This document shows positions 1 through 14,600 of a stretch of 64,000 nucleotides of DNA, piece by piece. Within the stretch, counting starts at the first letter, position 1; the number at the start of each line of letters is the position of its first letter. The stretch lies in the NCBI GenBank assembly GCA_905160935.1, contig CAJHZI010000492.1:997001-1061000 (forward strand). Direction: 5' to 3'. The notes under the pieces were generated by a model that worked only from the letters and a program-made list of their open reading frames with translations, made no database searches and had not been told where the DNA came from. The position numbers were made by a program, and so were the translations under genes. This DNA is from Enchytraeus crypticus. Taxonomy: Eukaryota > Annelida > Clitellata > Enchytraeida > Enchytraeidae.

Positions 1-939
1 AAACTTTTAATGCAATATTTGTAATAAATTTGTATTAAATTACGAAAATACTAGTTGGACCTACAGTCCTACAATCGGTAATAATAGTATCTATTGTTTT
101 CGAGAATTGATATTAGCACAAATTGTAATATTGTAGACGGTTTTTAATTAAGCAAATTAATAGTTTCACTTTGAAAACAATTTATAATCGCAAGCAGTTA
201 GCAAATTTTAGAATTTTACTCAATCTCTCAACATGGCTTCAGTTAAAACATAAAATAATAATAACTTTATAAAGCTTTGAGTCCATGTGACTTCTTTCAG
301 TATGTTTACTGCAGATGGAGAATCCCAAGATCAAGACTTCCTTCTTCCATGAACTTTACAATGACAAAATCGCTTGACATAATTCCGTACATGACATAAT
401 TCTGCTCTAAAATGTTATAATTTCTCTCGTATATTCGCTCTACAATGACATAATACCGACCGTTCGCTTGTTGACTCAGATGTTGTTAAATAGGATAATA
501 TTTTGCTACTCCTATATTTGATCGTAGATGTATTGCATACTTAGATGATCCGTTGATTGATTGATATCATAAATGTAATAGCGAATAATAGGACGAATGA
601 ACAATTCAGTATTTTCTCTGTTATTGGGTTACATTTAGTTTACGAGATGCTATCTGTTATTATAGGCAGGAGATGTTTAAAATGGCATTTCTGATTTTGT
701 AATTTGCGTTTTTTATACACGTCCATGTTTAGTTTAAACGAACACTGAGTGATCACTTGTCAACTCAAAACATTAGTTATACATACATAATACTAAACGG
801 CATACTGGGTCAGGAAGCACTGATGCTTGTTTTAAGACCCAATTCCTCCATTCTCTCCATAGTTAATAGTAATCGTTGCTTTTTATGGCGCATCGATTAC
901 TGCCGGCGCAGACTTAAGAATAACCTTCCAACACCTTGA

Positions 940-1075
940 GGATTTTTTCATTCGAAGTTGCCAACACTCGGTCTTCCAAAGTGGTCACCCACAAAGTACT
1001 AACCAAAGCCGATAGAGCTCAACTTCGCGCTTATTGACGAGCGGCTAAATCAAGTGAGCTAAATCCCGCCACCAA
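940..1075 (-). repeat. 5S rRNA-derived repeat copy 1
   Basis: The reverse complement contains degenerate 5S rRNA 3'-half blocks (TTAGTACTTTGTGGGTGACC, then CGAGTGTTGG), including the internal promoter region. The sequence after the 5S end resembles that of copy 2 at 42285-42415, so this is a mobile 5S-derived element and not a lone pseudogene. Confidence 0.65.
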
Positions 1076-2391
1076 ACATGGCGATGGTTTGAGCATACAT
1101 TGGTTTTAACTCCTAGGTTTCATTTTTACTGGTCTGCTAATAATTTTTTAAATCCTGGCAAACATTTTGTATATTTTAGTTATCCTCCGATATTATCCTC
1201 GGAACCTAATGTTGTATCCGTTTCTCTGAGAAATAGATCTACTGTAAAATACACGTATTGTAAGAAGCGACTAAGCTAGAACTGAAGAAGGCAATGACAA
1301 ATATAAAAAATACTAGAGCACTATGTTCTCAACTTGAAGGCTACGATATGGCTGGCAAAGGCTTAACCTTTGCGATTAACTCGTTTTAAATTTTATCAAC
1401 GGAATGCTCTTAATGAGCGAGAAACAGACTACGAGAACGAATATGTACCTTGGACTTGACACTTAGCAGAACACGTAAGAGAAAATATCCTTATTTAATA
1501 TATCCTTATTTAAAAATATCCTTACTTTATCCTTGGAGTGCTTTTAATATTTAAATGACAAAGTCCTAACATTTAGATAAAAAGCACAAATTGAATGATA
1601 GAATTAATATTAATACTACATGTTGGCCTTTTGATTTTTGTTGGAACTGATATATTTCTGTTTATATAGCCCATCTCAGTGGAAAGCCAAGCCGATTGCA
1701 ATCCTGCTTTGTGTGCCCTAAACTAGATTTCATAACATTCATTTTAGTGTTTATTTGTATTTGATAGTAGACATTATCCTGTAGTGAACCCTTGTTATCC
1801 CCAACCTATCTGTTCATAAATCTATGTTCTTTTACTAGATTAGTATAAACAGTGCTATAGTGTTAGTGGCGACGTCAAAGTTTAATCTAGGGACACAGAA
1901 ATTAGTTGCACGGGATGTAAACTACAAAAATTCAGTGGAGTCACCGCGCACTCACCGATACAGTAATGTACCTTTAGCCATTTGTCGCCTTGCATGATAT
2001 GTGCCCTATAAATATTGGATTAGTGAAAGATATAATAAAATCATTTGTTGCTTTAGATCAATTAATATAAAACATCAAATTGTAGTTCTTTGTCGTGCCG
2101 ATTCTACTTGATTATTGTGTGAAATTTATAAAATTGGCATTATTGCTAAACATAATTATGTGTCATACTATACCTGTGGATCTAGTTGATACTGCGAAAC
2201 AGAAGCCAGAATAAACTAGAACTTTCTGCTTTTACTCCCATAAAATATCGCGGGATTTACTCAAAATGACTTCCAATCCTAATGCTATTGAATATAAGAG
2301 ACGACTACGCTAAAACTGAAGAAGGCAATGGAAATTTACATCAGAACACTATTTTCTAAAGCTGATGGTCACTCTGACCAGTAGCAAAGCA

Positions 2392-2645
2392 GGTAATATA
2401 AGAGGTAGCTAATATAAGAGGCAGCTAATATAAGAGGTAGCTAATATACGAAGAGGTAGCTAACATAAGAAGTAGCTAATGTAAGGGGTAGCTAATATAA
2501 GAAGAAGTAGCTAACATAAGAGGTAGCTAATATAAGAGGTAGCCAATATAAGAGGTAGCTAATACAAGAGGTAGCTAATATAAGAGGTAGTTACTATAAG
2601 AGGTAGCTACTTTAAGAGGTAGCTAATATAAGAAGCAGCTAATAT
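2392..2645 (+). repeat. Minisatellite, about 17-bp unit
   Basis: Tandem AGAGGTAGCTAATATAA-type units, about 14 copies with small length changes. Confidence 0.85.
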
Positions 2646-3420
2646 CTTTCTCTCTCATAGAGTACAGCCTACTGGCAGGTCCATGGTATATAACGCCTCC
2701 ACTCTTCTCTGTCTTCTGTTTTCTCTCCATGTCCACTTACGAGGGGATCTTTATATCAACGATCCACTGAACTTTAACCTGACAATGAAACAACCTTAAA
2801 TGCAGTAATGAAATCATAATAAATAGTAAGAAATTTGTGTAGATTCTGCAAGAGACGTCCCTGCCTTATGGTGACGAACCGAACGTTAAATTTTTATTTA
2901 TTGATTGATTAATTAATAGGTGCCTGCAACCGGCACCATCAAATTATTATTTAGTTTTCTTGCATTTTATGTCATTCTAATCAGTAACCGAAAACACATT
3001 AAATCAAGGTAATATATTTCATACCACATCTATTTAACACTCATATGAGATTTACAGATAACGGTAAATATAGACACGCAGATACGTACAAATACATGTA
3101 TTTACATGGCACAATAATACGTAACATCATCACACTTGAGTATGACCCATACTGTACAGTGTATTATCTTAGATACACGTGTATATAAATAAATGCGAGC
3201 ACACTTAAGCGTTCCTACAAAGCATTCAGAATATACTTGGCAGCATACACTTAGAGATGACTATTCTGACTACATACCTCGTGATTCCTAAATGACGTAA
3301 ACTTATAAGCCTATATGTTCAGTTGTTTGTATTTATTGGAAAGCACAACAAATCAACTCAAAGATCAATGGTGTTTGGAGTGCGACAGTAGACTTAGAAT
3401 TTAATCGTGTATCTCGAAAA

Positions 3421-3426
3421 TAATAT

Positions 3427-3484
<58 letters not shown>

Positions 3485-3535
3485 AACAGACAGACAGACA
3501 GACAGAGAGAGTGAGATAAATAGAAAGAGACATTA
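3421..3535 (+). repeat. (GA)n then (GACA)n microsatellite
   Basis: About 60 bp of pure GA, then CAGA steps. Confidence 0.9.
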
Positions 3536-4669
3536 ACAGTCTCTTGTAAACTTAACGGTTTACATAATATGAAGAGAGATCAGAAGTTAAGATATTGAAA
3601 TATTAAAATTGGAAATCTGAATTCTATTAAATTACACTTATCCAAAGGAGATAAATTAATAATTCAATAGCATTTTAATCAGTACGTAGGCGTTCTATCA
3701 GTTCATTACATATGAAAGTATAAGTATATGCTACACAGGTTGCAAGCAACAAACACGCATTTACTTCGTACAAATAACATTTCTCCAGGCTGAGTTCAGG
3801 GAACTCTAAAGTAACCCACAGACAAATTATGTGCGAGTTGATAAAGAGATGACTACAACTGTTACTGACTCAGGTCAAAAATAGGCTCAAGAAACAAATT
3901 TTGTTTGAGAAATATTAGATTTCTCATGATTCAACATTTAGATTTAGACACACGATTCTAGATTCTGCAGCAATCAAATCACTGCGGAAAGAGAATAATA
4001 ATAATAACAATAATAATAACAATAATAATAATAATAATAAACCCCAGGTTCTCTACACCGGGGTAAAAAAAAATAATAATAATAATAATAAAGGTTTAAC
4101 GTCCGTTTCCTCAGACAAGGATGATGTCAGGGACGAAGGAGTTAGAGATATATATCAATTAAAACTCATAGAAATAACTAGCACGATTATAAATATTTCA
4201 TGGCGCTTAGTATCGGACACACGGTTTACAAGCACAATGCATCACTTACAACAACAACAACAGAATTAGAGTGCTACTGTCGTCAGTGACAACATTGAAC
4301 ACTGTGGTACCAAATCAATCCGATGAGCAGGGTTTGGGGTCAAAAAACGGTGCGATCCAAAATCCGGGAGTTCGGTCCGAGGAAGAGTACTAGTGGAATG
4401 GAGGTTTTCGTGTTGGTCTTAGTTCACGTGTACTAGTTGAATATGAGTGGTCAAAAAGAAAAGTTCAGCAAATACGTGAATTGTAGTAAGCCAGCACACT
4501 ACATAGTGGTTTGGCAATACATCTCGGCATCACACAAGGTCGCACCGTTACAGGTCGTATACGGCTGATGCTTTCATTCCGTTACCATCTCAATCAAACA
4601 TTTAAATGACTGAGACAAAAATGACAAATCCCTCACATCAACCAATCGATAACTTCTAACGTCATTGCT

Positions 4670-4800
4670 CTCATCTTCAAAACATTATCCAAGATAATTG
4701 CTCTCATCTTCAAAACATTATCCAAGCTAATTGCTCTCATCTTCAAAACATTATCCAAGCTAATTGCTCTCAGCTTCAAAACATTATCAAAAATAATATC
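4670..4800 (+). repeat. 33-bp minisatellite
   Basis: Four tandem copies of ATTGCTCTCATCTTCAAAAC followed by ATTATCCAAGCTA. Confidence 0.85.
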
Positions 4801-6904
4801 GGGCAGACAATTTAAACCTACTAACAGCGATAAACATCTCAGTATATATAAAATAAAATATTCTAATCTATTTTACAGTTTATACCTAAAAAAATTAAAG
4901 ACAGTGGACCATAAAGTTTATGTTAAGCACACATTATAGTGGAAATAGCCATCTGTGATTTTATCTATTACTTACAATACCACATGTTTAACCAATTTAA
5001 AGCAGTTTAGTCAATTTTCTACTTGACCTGTCCTGTGAATGTCCCAGATTTTACTCTCTGATCAGCTCTTGACCGGGAATTGATCCCAGGACATCAGGAA
5101 CAGACATATAAAATATGACATAACTGAACTCACTTAAACACTGAGCTATTTGGACATCCAAAATTCGCGATCCAAAACAGCACATCGTGCTCAGGCGAGG
5201 TGATGAGTAAGCTTTCAATCACAACGACGCAGCAGCAGAGTAAGAGATACAAACGCACACATTTACGAAGAATAGTTTCTGTCTAATCATGATACATCGG
5301 TCTCACATACAACACAATACAATACAATCAAGATTTAGCGTCCATTTGTTTCAAGGTGATGTCAAGGTTGTCTTTGGTTATTGAGTGCTAAGCTGCGCAG
5401 CATACTGAACGAAAACATCATCAGCGACTGGATTGAACAGGACTTCAAACTAGTATCCTGGCAAAAATATTACAGAATTTACTGAAACTTAATTTGAGTT
5501 CAGTCTAGACGTAAAAAGAAATAATTTGTAACAAATGAAAGTCTGCCTATCTAAGATATATGTCTAAATCCACTTTTTGATTGAAACTTTAGTCGTTCAA
5601 ATTCTAGAAAAGAACAGAAAGAACTTCCTGGAGATGATTCGTTCAGGAACACGAGATCTGGGTTATAAATGAAGTACGCAAAGCTACGAAAAGCTAATGT
5701 TAACGTCAGTTTCATCACTCGAAAGTGATGTCAGTGACGGGCGAGCCCAGAATTTGACCTCGCACCTACTGATCCGCGGTTGAATATCTTACCGACATCG
5801 CCACTGACTCTAGCCGACGTCCAGCCAGACAAATGTAATCAGAAAGGAAATGATATTTGGGATAAATACGTAGCTCAGAACATCTGCTAGAGAAAGAGAG
5901 GCTGTGGAGTAGATAGTGGAAACAGAGTCACATCAAGTTACACGATAGATAGATGTTGATAGAATTATAAATACACAGAAAACCACTCAACGTAATACTG
6001 ATTATGTACAACTACACCACGTAGAAACCAACGTCTGTGAGTGCACAGAGATTTATGCAAACACACAGAGCCCGTTGAACATACCAGCCACTACACACAA
6101 GTTCACATACAATACACAACATATACGTACAAGAATAACGTCATAATGGCACAAAGGAACACATACAGTGCCGCATACAATGTATATATCCATTGACCTG
6201 CATTAGAAGTAGCTTAAGTAATTTATCAATAAATACATACACAAAACCAAGCAAAATTAATGTGCGGTATTACACATAGCCTTAACCATGTTTCAACAAG
6301 CGCCGTTTGAATAATGAAGGCTAAAGTAGTCTAGCATGCTAAAGGCCTCAATTCATCTGCCAAGCCCTCCAGAACTTTAACAATTCAATTGATCTAGAAC
6401 ATACCATTTCATGATGGAATCACTTTACTCTTTATTGTTAAATCTCAGATCTTACAAACACATCCGATTTTAATCGCTCTAAAGAATCCCGAAATAAAAA
6501 TTTCTAAATAGGAATAAACACAATGATAAATATGTTTACAAGCACGCTCTGATATACAAGTATATCACATGTTCTGCATATTTAAATATGCAGAGAAACA
6601 ACTTTAAAGTAACATACACATTTAATAATATTAGTGATGATATGCAGTATGTACACAGTTACATATACAATAAATATACAAGAACAATTATACGTATGTT
6701 TGAAATAAAATATAAACAATTATATAAGTTAAAAATCAATAAATTTATAATCATGTACTACTATCAGTCGCACATTTAAATAGGTCCAACAATACTTAAT
6801 GTGCTTTACATTTATCTAAATTTTGCAAATTTATTAACAGTAATAACAATAATAGTACTAATAATAAGCAAAGGGCTATGTGTTATTCATACCAGTGTAA
6901 CCTC

Positions 6905-7600
6905 TCTCTCTCTCTCTCTTAGTGCACTGCCTACTGGCAGGTCCATGGTACATAACGCCTCCACTCTTCTCTGTCTTCCGCCTTCCTCTTCATTTCCACA
7001 TATGAGTGGGTCTTTAAATCATTTAACATACCTAAGCTCGGCCTGCCCCTGCCTCTTTTTCCTTCCATTCTACCTTCTATGACCTCTTTTAATAGACCTT
7101 CCCCCCTTAGAATGTGTCCTATCCATCTCTTCTTCCTATTTCTTAATACATTTATCAACTGTCTATCTGTGCCAACTCTCTCCAGGACTTCCTCATTGTA
7201 ACCTTTTGAGTCCAGCTGATCCTCTCCATTCTTCTCCAAATCCACATTTCCAATGCCTCCAGTTTCCTAATATCTTCCTTCCTTTAGGTCCATGTTTCAC
7301 ATCCATACAATAGCGTGGTCCAAACCAAAGTTTTCACTATCTTTATCTTTGTGTATTTCTTTAGACTTTTTGTTAATAGTTCTTTTCTACTACCAAAGGC
7401 CGCTTTTGCTTGTGCAATCCTACTGCATATTTCTGTCTCACATTTCCCATCATCGGTTATAGTATGACCCAAATATTTGAACTCCTTACCTGTTCCAATT
7501 TCGTACCATTTATTGTGATACTAACCTCACCTTTATTATTGGACACTCTGTAACCTCTAGCTTTGGAAAAATATGGCTTATGAGGTGGTTTCCCGTTGCT
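6905..7600 (-). mobile_element. LINE family G 3' fragment
   Basis: Encodes MGHTITDDGKCETEICSRIA, TLLYGCETWT, IGHILRGEGLLKEVIEGRME and ends WRRYVPWTCQ-stop, followed by (AG)n. Other pieces: 2652-2760 (-), 18375-18500 (-), 36780-36910 (-), 43400-43600 (+), 46005-46096 (-). Confidence 0.8.
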
Positions 7601-8164
7601 TAGCACATTTCTTCCTTAGTCGACTCTTATGAAAAGTCCAGTTAAGAAAAGTGTTGTTAACGGTTTGTCCATTCTTCAGAGCCCCGGACACAACATAGAA
7701 AAAATTTATTACACCAGAGATATATTCGCAATATCACTAAGTATAGAGTGCAGCTATAAAGTTCAAAATTGACAGCACACAAGTTACATAAAATGGAGGT
7801 ATATGTCTTTTTAAGGTATTGCTTTAATAGTGTTTCATTTCAGAATCCTGGCTCAAAATGCCTAAATCAAACCTTCGTTAAGGCCTCTAGGTTGGTTCCA
7901 ATTTCAGTTCAACATTGGAAATAGTCAAAAGTATTTGTTTAGTTGGATAAAGTATTGCATCCTAACAAGGCAACTGCTATATTATAATGAGATTTTCTTT
8001 TTCATAATCTACTTCAATTCCCTATTTAAAACTTTTGTATATTTTCCAAGAAGTTGAGTTATTCTCAAGCACTTAATTCATAACGGTCAAAGAAGAGACA
8101 TTTGCATTTTATAAGCCAAAATATATTGTTTTCATCACAGGTAGAATGACGATGTAAGACTGCT

Positions 8165-8225
8165 CTACAATTAAGCTCTATGACTAAGAGATTGCTCTAC
8201 AATTAAGCTCTATGACTGATAGCCG
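8165..8225 (+). repeat. Short direct duplication
   Basis: GCTCTACAATTAAGCTCTAT occurs twice in tandem, about 32 bp apart. Confidence 0.8.
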
Positions 8226-10689
8226 ATCTTATGTGGCGAAGATTTCTTTCACTCCGAACGATATCATAGCAGAAAGTCACTTTTGGATTTTATGAACCAT
8301 ATTTCGCTCGATATTTGAGCTGATTTCAGCTACTAGTGACAGGGAAGATATCTGCTGAGACTCGGGCGGTTATTTTTCGCGTAAATTAAAACAAAGTTTG
8401 TCGCCAGGCGGCTGGCATTCAAACAGCACAGGTGGCTCCAGATGATAGTAGAGCGCGAAATCCGCGCAAATGTTTAGAATTCTTGGAAATATGACACTTC
8501 AAGCTCAAGATAAAGTTGAGAATAGAAAAGCTTCATAAAATGCAAAAAGCAGATGTTTAGTTATCTCGAGGATAATGTCAAATGGTAGAGATTGATATCG
8601 GCGAGGATGTCTTCCCCTTGATAATATTAGGCATGAGAGATAAAGACTGATTTAGAAATATGATTGCCAGATGACGAGCTCATAGAACCCTCTAGTTTTC
8701 CATCTTTACCAATACGACAGTAAGTGCAGTGGTTAACTCTGCACTCTTTTTCAGCAGTCACTAACTGCTGTACATTTGTGTACAATGCACACACGACGAT
8801 CCACTGTGCACCTTCAGACATCATAGGGACGAGAGGTTGATCCATACAAGCACATACAAAGCCGTTAAAATATAAGCATAATTATGGGTAGATCAAAACA
8901 GTAACCTTCAAGCTCTCAAGTAACACTTGAATATCTCTGTATTGTAAAAATGTAAATTATTTCACTCTAGTATAAAAGTATATAAAGCTCTCAAGCAGCA
9001 AAACCTAAAATAGCAACCTGATGATACACTGACTAGTCAGTTAATTAATTTACTAATTAATTGTTTGATCAATTCAGAATATATTCTACAAAAATGACTG
9101 ATTGACTAGCCCACATATTCACAAATATTACTAATAGAGAAGCAAGAAACCTGACAAAATTTTAAACAAAGCTCCTGCAATTCAGCATCAATAAAAAAAA
9201 ATTAGTACCTTGGGGAGAGAGTTTAGGAAATGATGTGTAGACAAACAAAAAAGTAACCCAATAAGACACTAGTACATATAGTCTATATTAGTCCATCAGA
9301 CTATAAATCAGTTAACAGCAAATCAATAAATAACATAAAAGATGAAAGTTATAACTCTTATTATGAGATTTTTAACATCCAAGTATAAATTTCAATCACA
9401 ACGACGAAAAATAAAAAGGTTGGACGATGAAGTGACTTAACCAGAAAGAAGCAACTGACAGGCTGTACAAGATGTCAACCTTAAAACAGCCGAGGTAAAG
9501 CAGAAATCATGCTCATCAACTGTAAATCACTACACAGCACCAATATTTCAAAGATCCCTGAAATTTGCATCATGAGAGTTGCGCAGTAAATATGTCAAAC
9601 GATTTACGTCTATCACGGAGACTTGAAAGTTATGTTAAGCTAGAGAGAGGTGGACAACAACTGGCGTGGAATGCAGTGATTAAGAAGGAAATGAAAAATA
9701 GGGGATTGATTGACTGATGAAATGGTGTGGGGCACAGAGGATTTGAGGTCTTTTCGTATTCCGACCCTGGTTGAACTGGGATTTGGGGGAAGATGTTGAT
9801 GATAAAGACTTAAAAGTAGTATATAACAACCCAAATTTCATCCAGCCAAGCTCTCGAGGAATACTAATCTATCCTGTGTTGCGCCAAGCTAAACTATGCT
9901 GATTTCAAGCCATACATTTCTAATGCTCAAGAAATAACAACTTCTGATGTTTTCATCAGAGCCGATTGGAGAGCAAATATCATTAGAGCTGCACAGCTTT
10001 AATGCCAAATACACCGACTAATAAACGTCTCCTAGAGTAATGCCAATTTGACAAACGGTGATTAGAGCATGAATACTTTCAAAGCAATATGACAACTAAT
10101 ACACAAGCGAACACATGACAGCTAATGTCGTGACATTTAACGAGTACCATTCCTAAATCTTGCAAATCTAACTGCTTGCCATTATTGTAACTATATATAG
10201 TTTATGAAAATCAACAATACCACGACGAATATCAGACTATAATACAGCAAGGACACATAATTGACTATCAATTACACACGGTCATTTAACCAAATTATTT
10301 ACACATATATAGCAACAATATAAATCAATCAATAAAGATTTGACAGTTCGTAATGGTTTCTCCACACAGTAGGATATTTCTAAGAATATCTCAAGCATTA
10401 ATACACATATTATACTTACAATATAATGTTATTACTAATATACACACAAAACTTTGGCTTAAAATATCAGCCATGACATAGTAACATTGAATCCAAGCCA
10501 GTGCTTGAATTACAAAAGAAGGGACCCCCACCAGAACAATTCATTTGCTTCTGCCTCACACTGGAACTAGTACTTACTTGTAGATACTTAACAACCGATA
10601 TCACTAATAGCTGATACCATTATTCTCATTACAAGCGATTTTAACTGCTAGTGGATGGCTGATCGAAAATATAAGATAAAGAGATTGAA

Positions 10690-11000
10690 TCAACATAAGA
10701 AAAGAATTGAAATTATAGAATAAGGAAAGAATTGTGAGAACATTTAATATAGAAAGAATTTAGTAAAGTATAAGAAAAAAATTCAGATAATAATGTAAGA
10801 AAAGAAGTGAGATAATAATGTAAGAAAAGAATTGAAATTATAGAATAAGAAATGAATTGAGAGAACAATTAATATAGAAAAGAATTTAGTATAGTATAAG
10901 AAAATTCAGATAATAACATAAGAAAAGAATTGAGATAATAATATAAGAAAAGAATTGAAATTATAGCATAAGAAAATAATATAGATTATAAAACTGGAAA
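10690..11000 (+). repeat. Degenerate minisatellite AAGAAAAGAATTGAGATAAT
   Basis: Repeating TAAGAAAAGAATTGA units, 25-30 bp, interrupted. Just downstream of the CBL stop, so possibly in its 3' UTR. Confidence 0.7.
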
Positions 11001-11176
11001 AGAAAATGGAGATTACAATATTCAAACAGACTTTAGATTACAGTATAAGCTGAGAATCTGTTATGCAATTCATAACAAATTTAACTCCTGTTTAACTCAA
11101 GCACTGGCTCTACTGTAACAATTCACACAGATTTCTCGCAGAAGCACAAGCGTCGACAGCTCACAGGATGTGGGGG

Positions 11177-11435
11177 TCAAGGGTGCGGTAAGAACTCCTG
11201 CAAGATCTCTCGCGCCATCTCTATATTGTTCTGAGAAATGTGCAGAGCTCTCATCGCAAATATCTCGTTGAAGCCCTCGCTGACCAGGACCTCGAGGAGT
11301 CTCTCTCGCTGCCCGCTGCTTGAGTCTTTGCCCGGGTCCTGCCCCGCAGCCTCACGCAGTCTGTCTCGTCGTGCAGGTGGAGACACGCACGGTGCAGGCG
11401 CTGCAGCGTCGTCCCGTGCTGACGACTTACCGGCT
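11177..11435 (-). CDS. CBL: CBL last exon: UBA domain and stop
   Basis: Contains [43 protein letters not shown], best compared in parts: [11 protein letters not shown] corresponds to the first UBA helices and [12 protein letters not shown] to the helix that in human CBL reads AQNNIEMAKNIL. The acceptor is CAG before 11435. The one-base phase joins exactly to the two bases left by the exon at 12413-12500. The stop is TGA at 11177-11179. This confirms that the gene runs from TKB to UBA without a break. Confidence 0.9.
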
Positions 11436-11576
11436 CTGCTTAAATATACAACAAATGTCAGTACGTGATAGATATCAAACCAATATAAATATATAATAAA
11501 CTATAAATAACAAATTTATATCAGTAATTATGTGTGTCTATATAGAGTACAAACAATTTATTTACAATTTAATACA

Positions 11577-11643
<67 letters not shown>

Positions 11644-14600
11644 AATATAAATAAATAATAAACTGTAGATAACAAATTTATATCAATAATTGTGTGTGTG
11701 TGTCTGTATAGAGTATACATAATTTATTTAGAATTTAATACATGTCCTGATTTTGCACTGTTTCAATTTCGCTTTCTCTTGTGGTCTCTGTATACTCAGT
11801 CATCATCGTGTGATGCTTTGGCGCCTGTTTGTATGGATTCTACAAGAAACGTCCCTGACATTGCCTTATGGCGAGGAACAGGACGTTAAATTCTTATTGA
11901 TTGATTGATTGATGTCCTGATATTTATGTTCATATACAGATTTATCAGGCTTCTGACCGTGACGTTAAACCCACATCACCAGGTCCCTTGACTTCATCTC
12001 AAGTATAGTCATTAGCTACATGGAAATAGACTATACTACAAGATTCCAAGTTGCCCTCCTCAAATCTACATCGATATCAACAAAATAAGCGCAGATTCCA
12101 AGTAAACGCTCAAGATCATCGGCGAAACAGCATGGATGAGTACGCTGAGGCGACCACCAATTTAGTAATAATAAAAATAATAATAAAGGTTTAACGTCCA
12201 TTTCCTCATCCAGGGATGATGTCAGGAACGTCCCCACAGCACACATCACTACAGATCAATTCACCCAGACCAATCTGCAAAAGAAATGTGCTGATGAGAA
12301 GTAAGGTCCTAAATATATATACAGACGACATAGACATACATATATATAAGTGAGGGTCAATTTTTTAAGATTTTTAAAAATAGAATTATCGAAGTATAAG
12401 ATGCTGACATACCCTCGTTGGGGTCGATGGGTGCGGGGCTGGTGTAGTGGCGGAGGGAAATCATAGTCACTGGGCACACGATGCAGGCTGGGTCGCTTGT
12501 CTGCTTCAAATTAAACAATGACAATAAAATCAAATGCATATAGAATTATATACGAGAGTTAGCATGAAGCGATGCTCATCGACAGTGATGGGAGCTAACT
12601 TAAATCTCTAGCAAAAATGTGTTACCTCATTTTATATTTGAGCTAATTAAACTCAAAATATGAGTCAACGTTTTCTAACTCATTCATTATAATTTAAAAA
12701 TAATATGGAGCAATGTTTTTTAAACATTTTTTTGATATTTTTTAAACACATTTTTTTAAATTTGAAGGTCTTTTATATTTGTTTTTCTAGTAGCTCATCA
12801 AACAGATTAGAATTAAGGTGCAACAATAGTCAACGAAGCAACATCTCTAACATTTATTCTCCATAACGAAATGATCTATGAACGACATATCTTTAGAAGT
12901 TCGCTTCTTAACAAATTTGTTTGCTTAGAATTTATCTCATGGCTATTTCCTTTAAATGAGTCTAATTTCATACTATCTCAACTTCATCAATGCCATCCCT
13001 GCGCAGAAAATGTAAAATGATCTGTTGATCCAGAGTGTTACCTCACATTCCACATCTTATAGCTGTCAGAAAAAGGTGAATTGAGAAAATATCTGAAAGA
13101 GATTTAACCTAAAATATACCTAACCACTGCTGTGCTTAGCAGTGCGGAATTGCTCTGCAGGAAAGCAGCAGAAACTACTGATGTCCCGGACGTCATCCTT
13201 GTATGAGGAAACGGCCGTTAAACCTTTATTATTATCTTACTCATTACTAGATAGTAATAAACCCACTTAATCGCCTCAATTGAAGAAAATACGGCAGGCA
13301 AGCTAGTTGACCATGAGAATTTTGCTATAGAAGAAATAATGGCCTAATGTTCAATTTACAGATTTAAATCAATTTTAAGAGTTTAACTCAATCAGCTAGT
13401 TATTCAAAACTTGAGTTAAATTCACATTTGAACTCAACTCAAATGCTACAAGCTAAAATTTGCATGTATTTTATAACATCAGTAAAAAAAGGAATAAATT
13501 CAGTTAACAAAATTTGTAATAAAAGGAATAAATTCATTTAACAAATTAGCATACTAAAAGGCAAAATTTAAATGTTAGCAAAGCAGATTTACTTTAGCAT
13601 TTTACAAAATGTCTAAGTTACGTAACATTAGCATACTGATTCTAAAAACAGTATTCTATTCAATTATTTGAATAATCATGAAATTCACAGTAAAAGTAGT
13701 AAACATAAATATTAAACCTTTTCCGTCAGATTTTCCGGCATTTGCATAAATAGGTTCAAGATCCGCTGCTGCAGCTAGTGCTGCTGATGATGCAGTAAAA
13801 TCGCGCACAGAGGGGGGCCCGGAAGGTCCGACATTTGGCGGTGAATCATAAGGAACATCGTGCAACTCTGGCAGATACCTGGGTGTGTGCGAGTTATCTG
13901 CCGATATACAACATCATCATCATCATCATCATCATCTTCCCTTAAATCCCAGTTTAACCAGTGTCGGGTACGAATAGACTTTCTTCTATCCATTCGTTTA
14001 AGTTTTGCGGCAATTACTGGAGCCTAGGCGCCCACCAACCGAATGCCCTTTCTGACGTTGGTATGGATCTTAGTGCCTTAGTCGCCTTCTACGACGCGTG
14101 CAGTCACCGGTTGGTCAAATTCTTCACACGATCCGAACACAACAGGAGAAATTTAATAATGATTTCTTATTATCATAAGCACATTTAATCTTAAAAGTCT
14201 TTACTATAAATTTATAGAAAAACAATTTCTTAATTTTTATCTGAAAATTTAATCACAATAGTCCTAATAATAGTGTATAGAAATAAAGACAATTGATTAT
14301 TACTTTCACATGCAAATATAATCTAATCATAATAGACCTTAATAATAATAATATATTCCAACAAAAAAATTTATTGTTTTCACATGCAGATCTAATCATA
14401 ATACTCATTAATATAAATATATTAGATACAGTATGACACGAGAAGACACAACATGACACAGCATGACATAGGTTAGTACATAATGACACAAGATGGCACA
14501 TAATGACACAACATGACACAACATAGCACACAATGACACAATGACACAACATAGCACACAATGACACAGATGACACAACATGACACAACACGACACAACA

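Larger units (their letters stand above)
1..11176. other. Gene-poor region downstream of CBL
   Basis: No supported coding gene. It contains retroelement remnants (5S-like 940-1075, family H 1340-1480, D about 2840-2920, E 4085-4155, CR1/L2 3' end 4238-4500, B 4915-5155, A 5691-5815, G 6905-7600, F 9655-9805), minisatellites, a (GA)n/(GACA)n tract and otherwise unremarkable AT-rich DNA. CBL's 3' UTR should lie just below 11177. A 72-codon frame at 8627-8845 (-) looks faintly coding (CTYCRIGKDGK) but has no support. Confidence 0.6.

Noticed and set aside
757-939. 60-codon plus-strand frame
   Set aside because: No domain, splice or composition support; ends in the 5S-derived repeat region.
13775-13993. 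Minus frame with Asp run and MDRRKS start
   Set aside because: The Asp run is the (GAT)n tail of a family F repeat; the real CBL exon 8 uses another frame.
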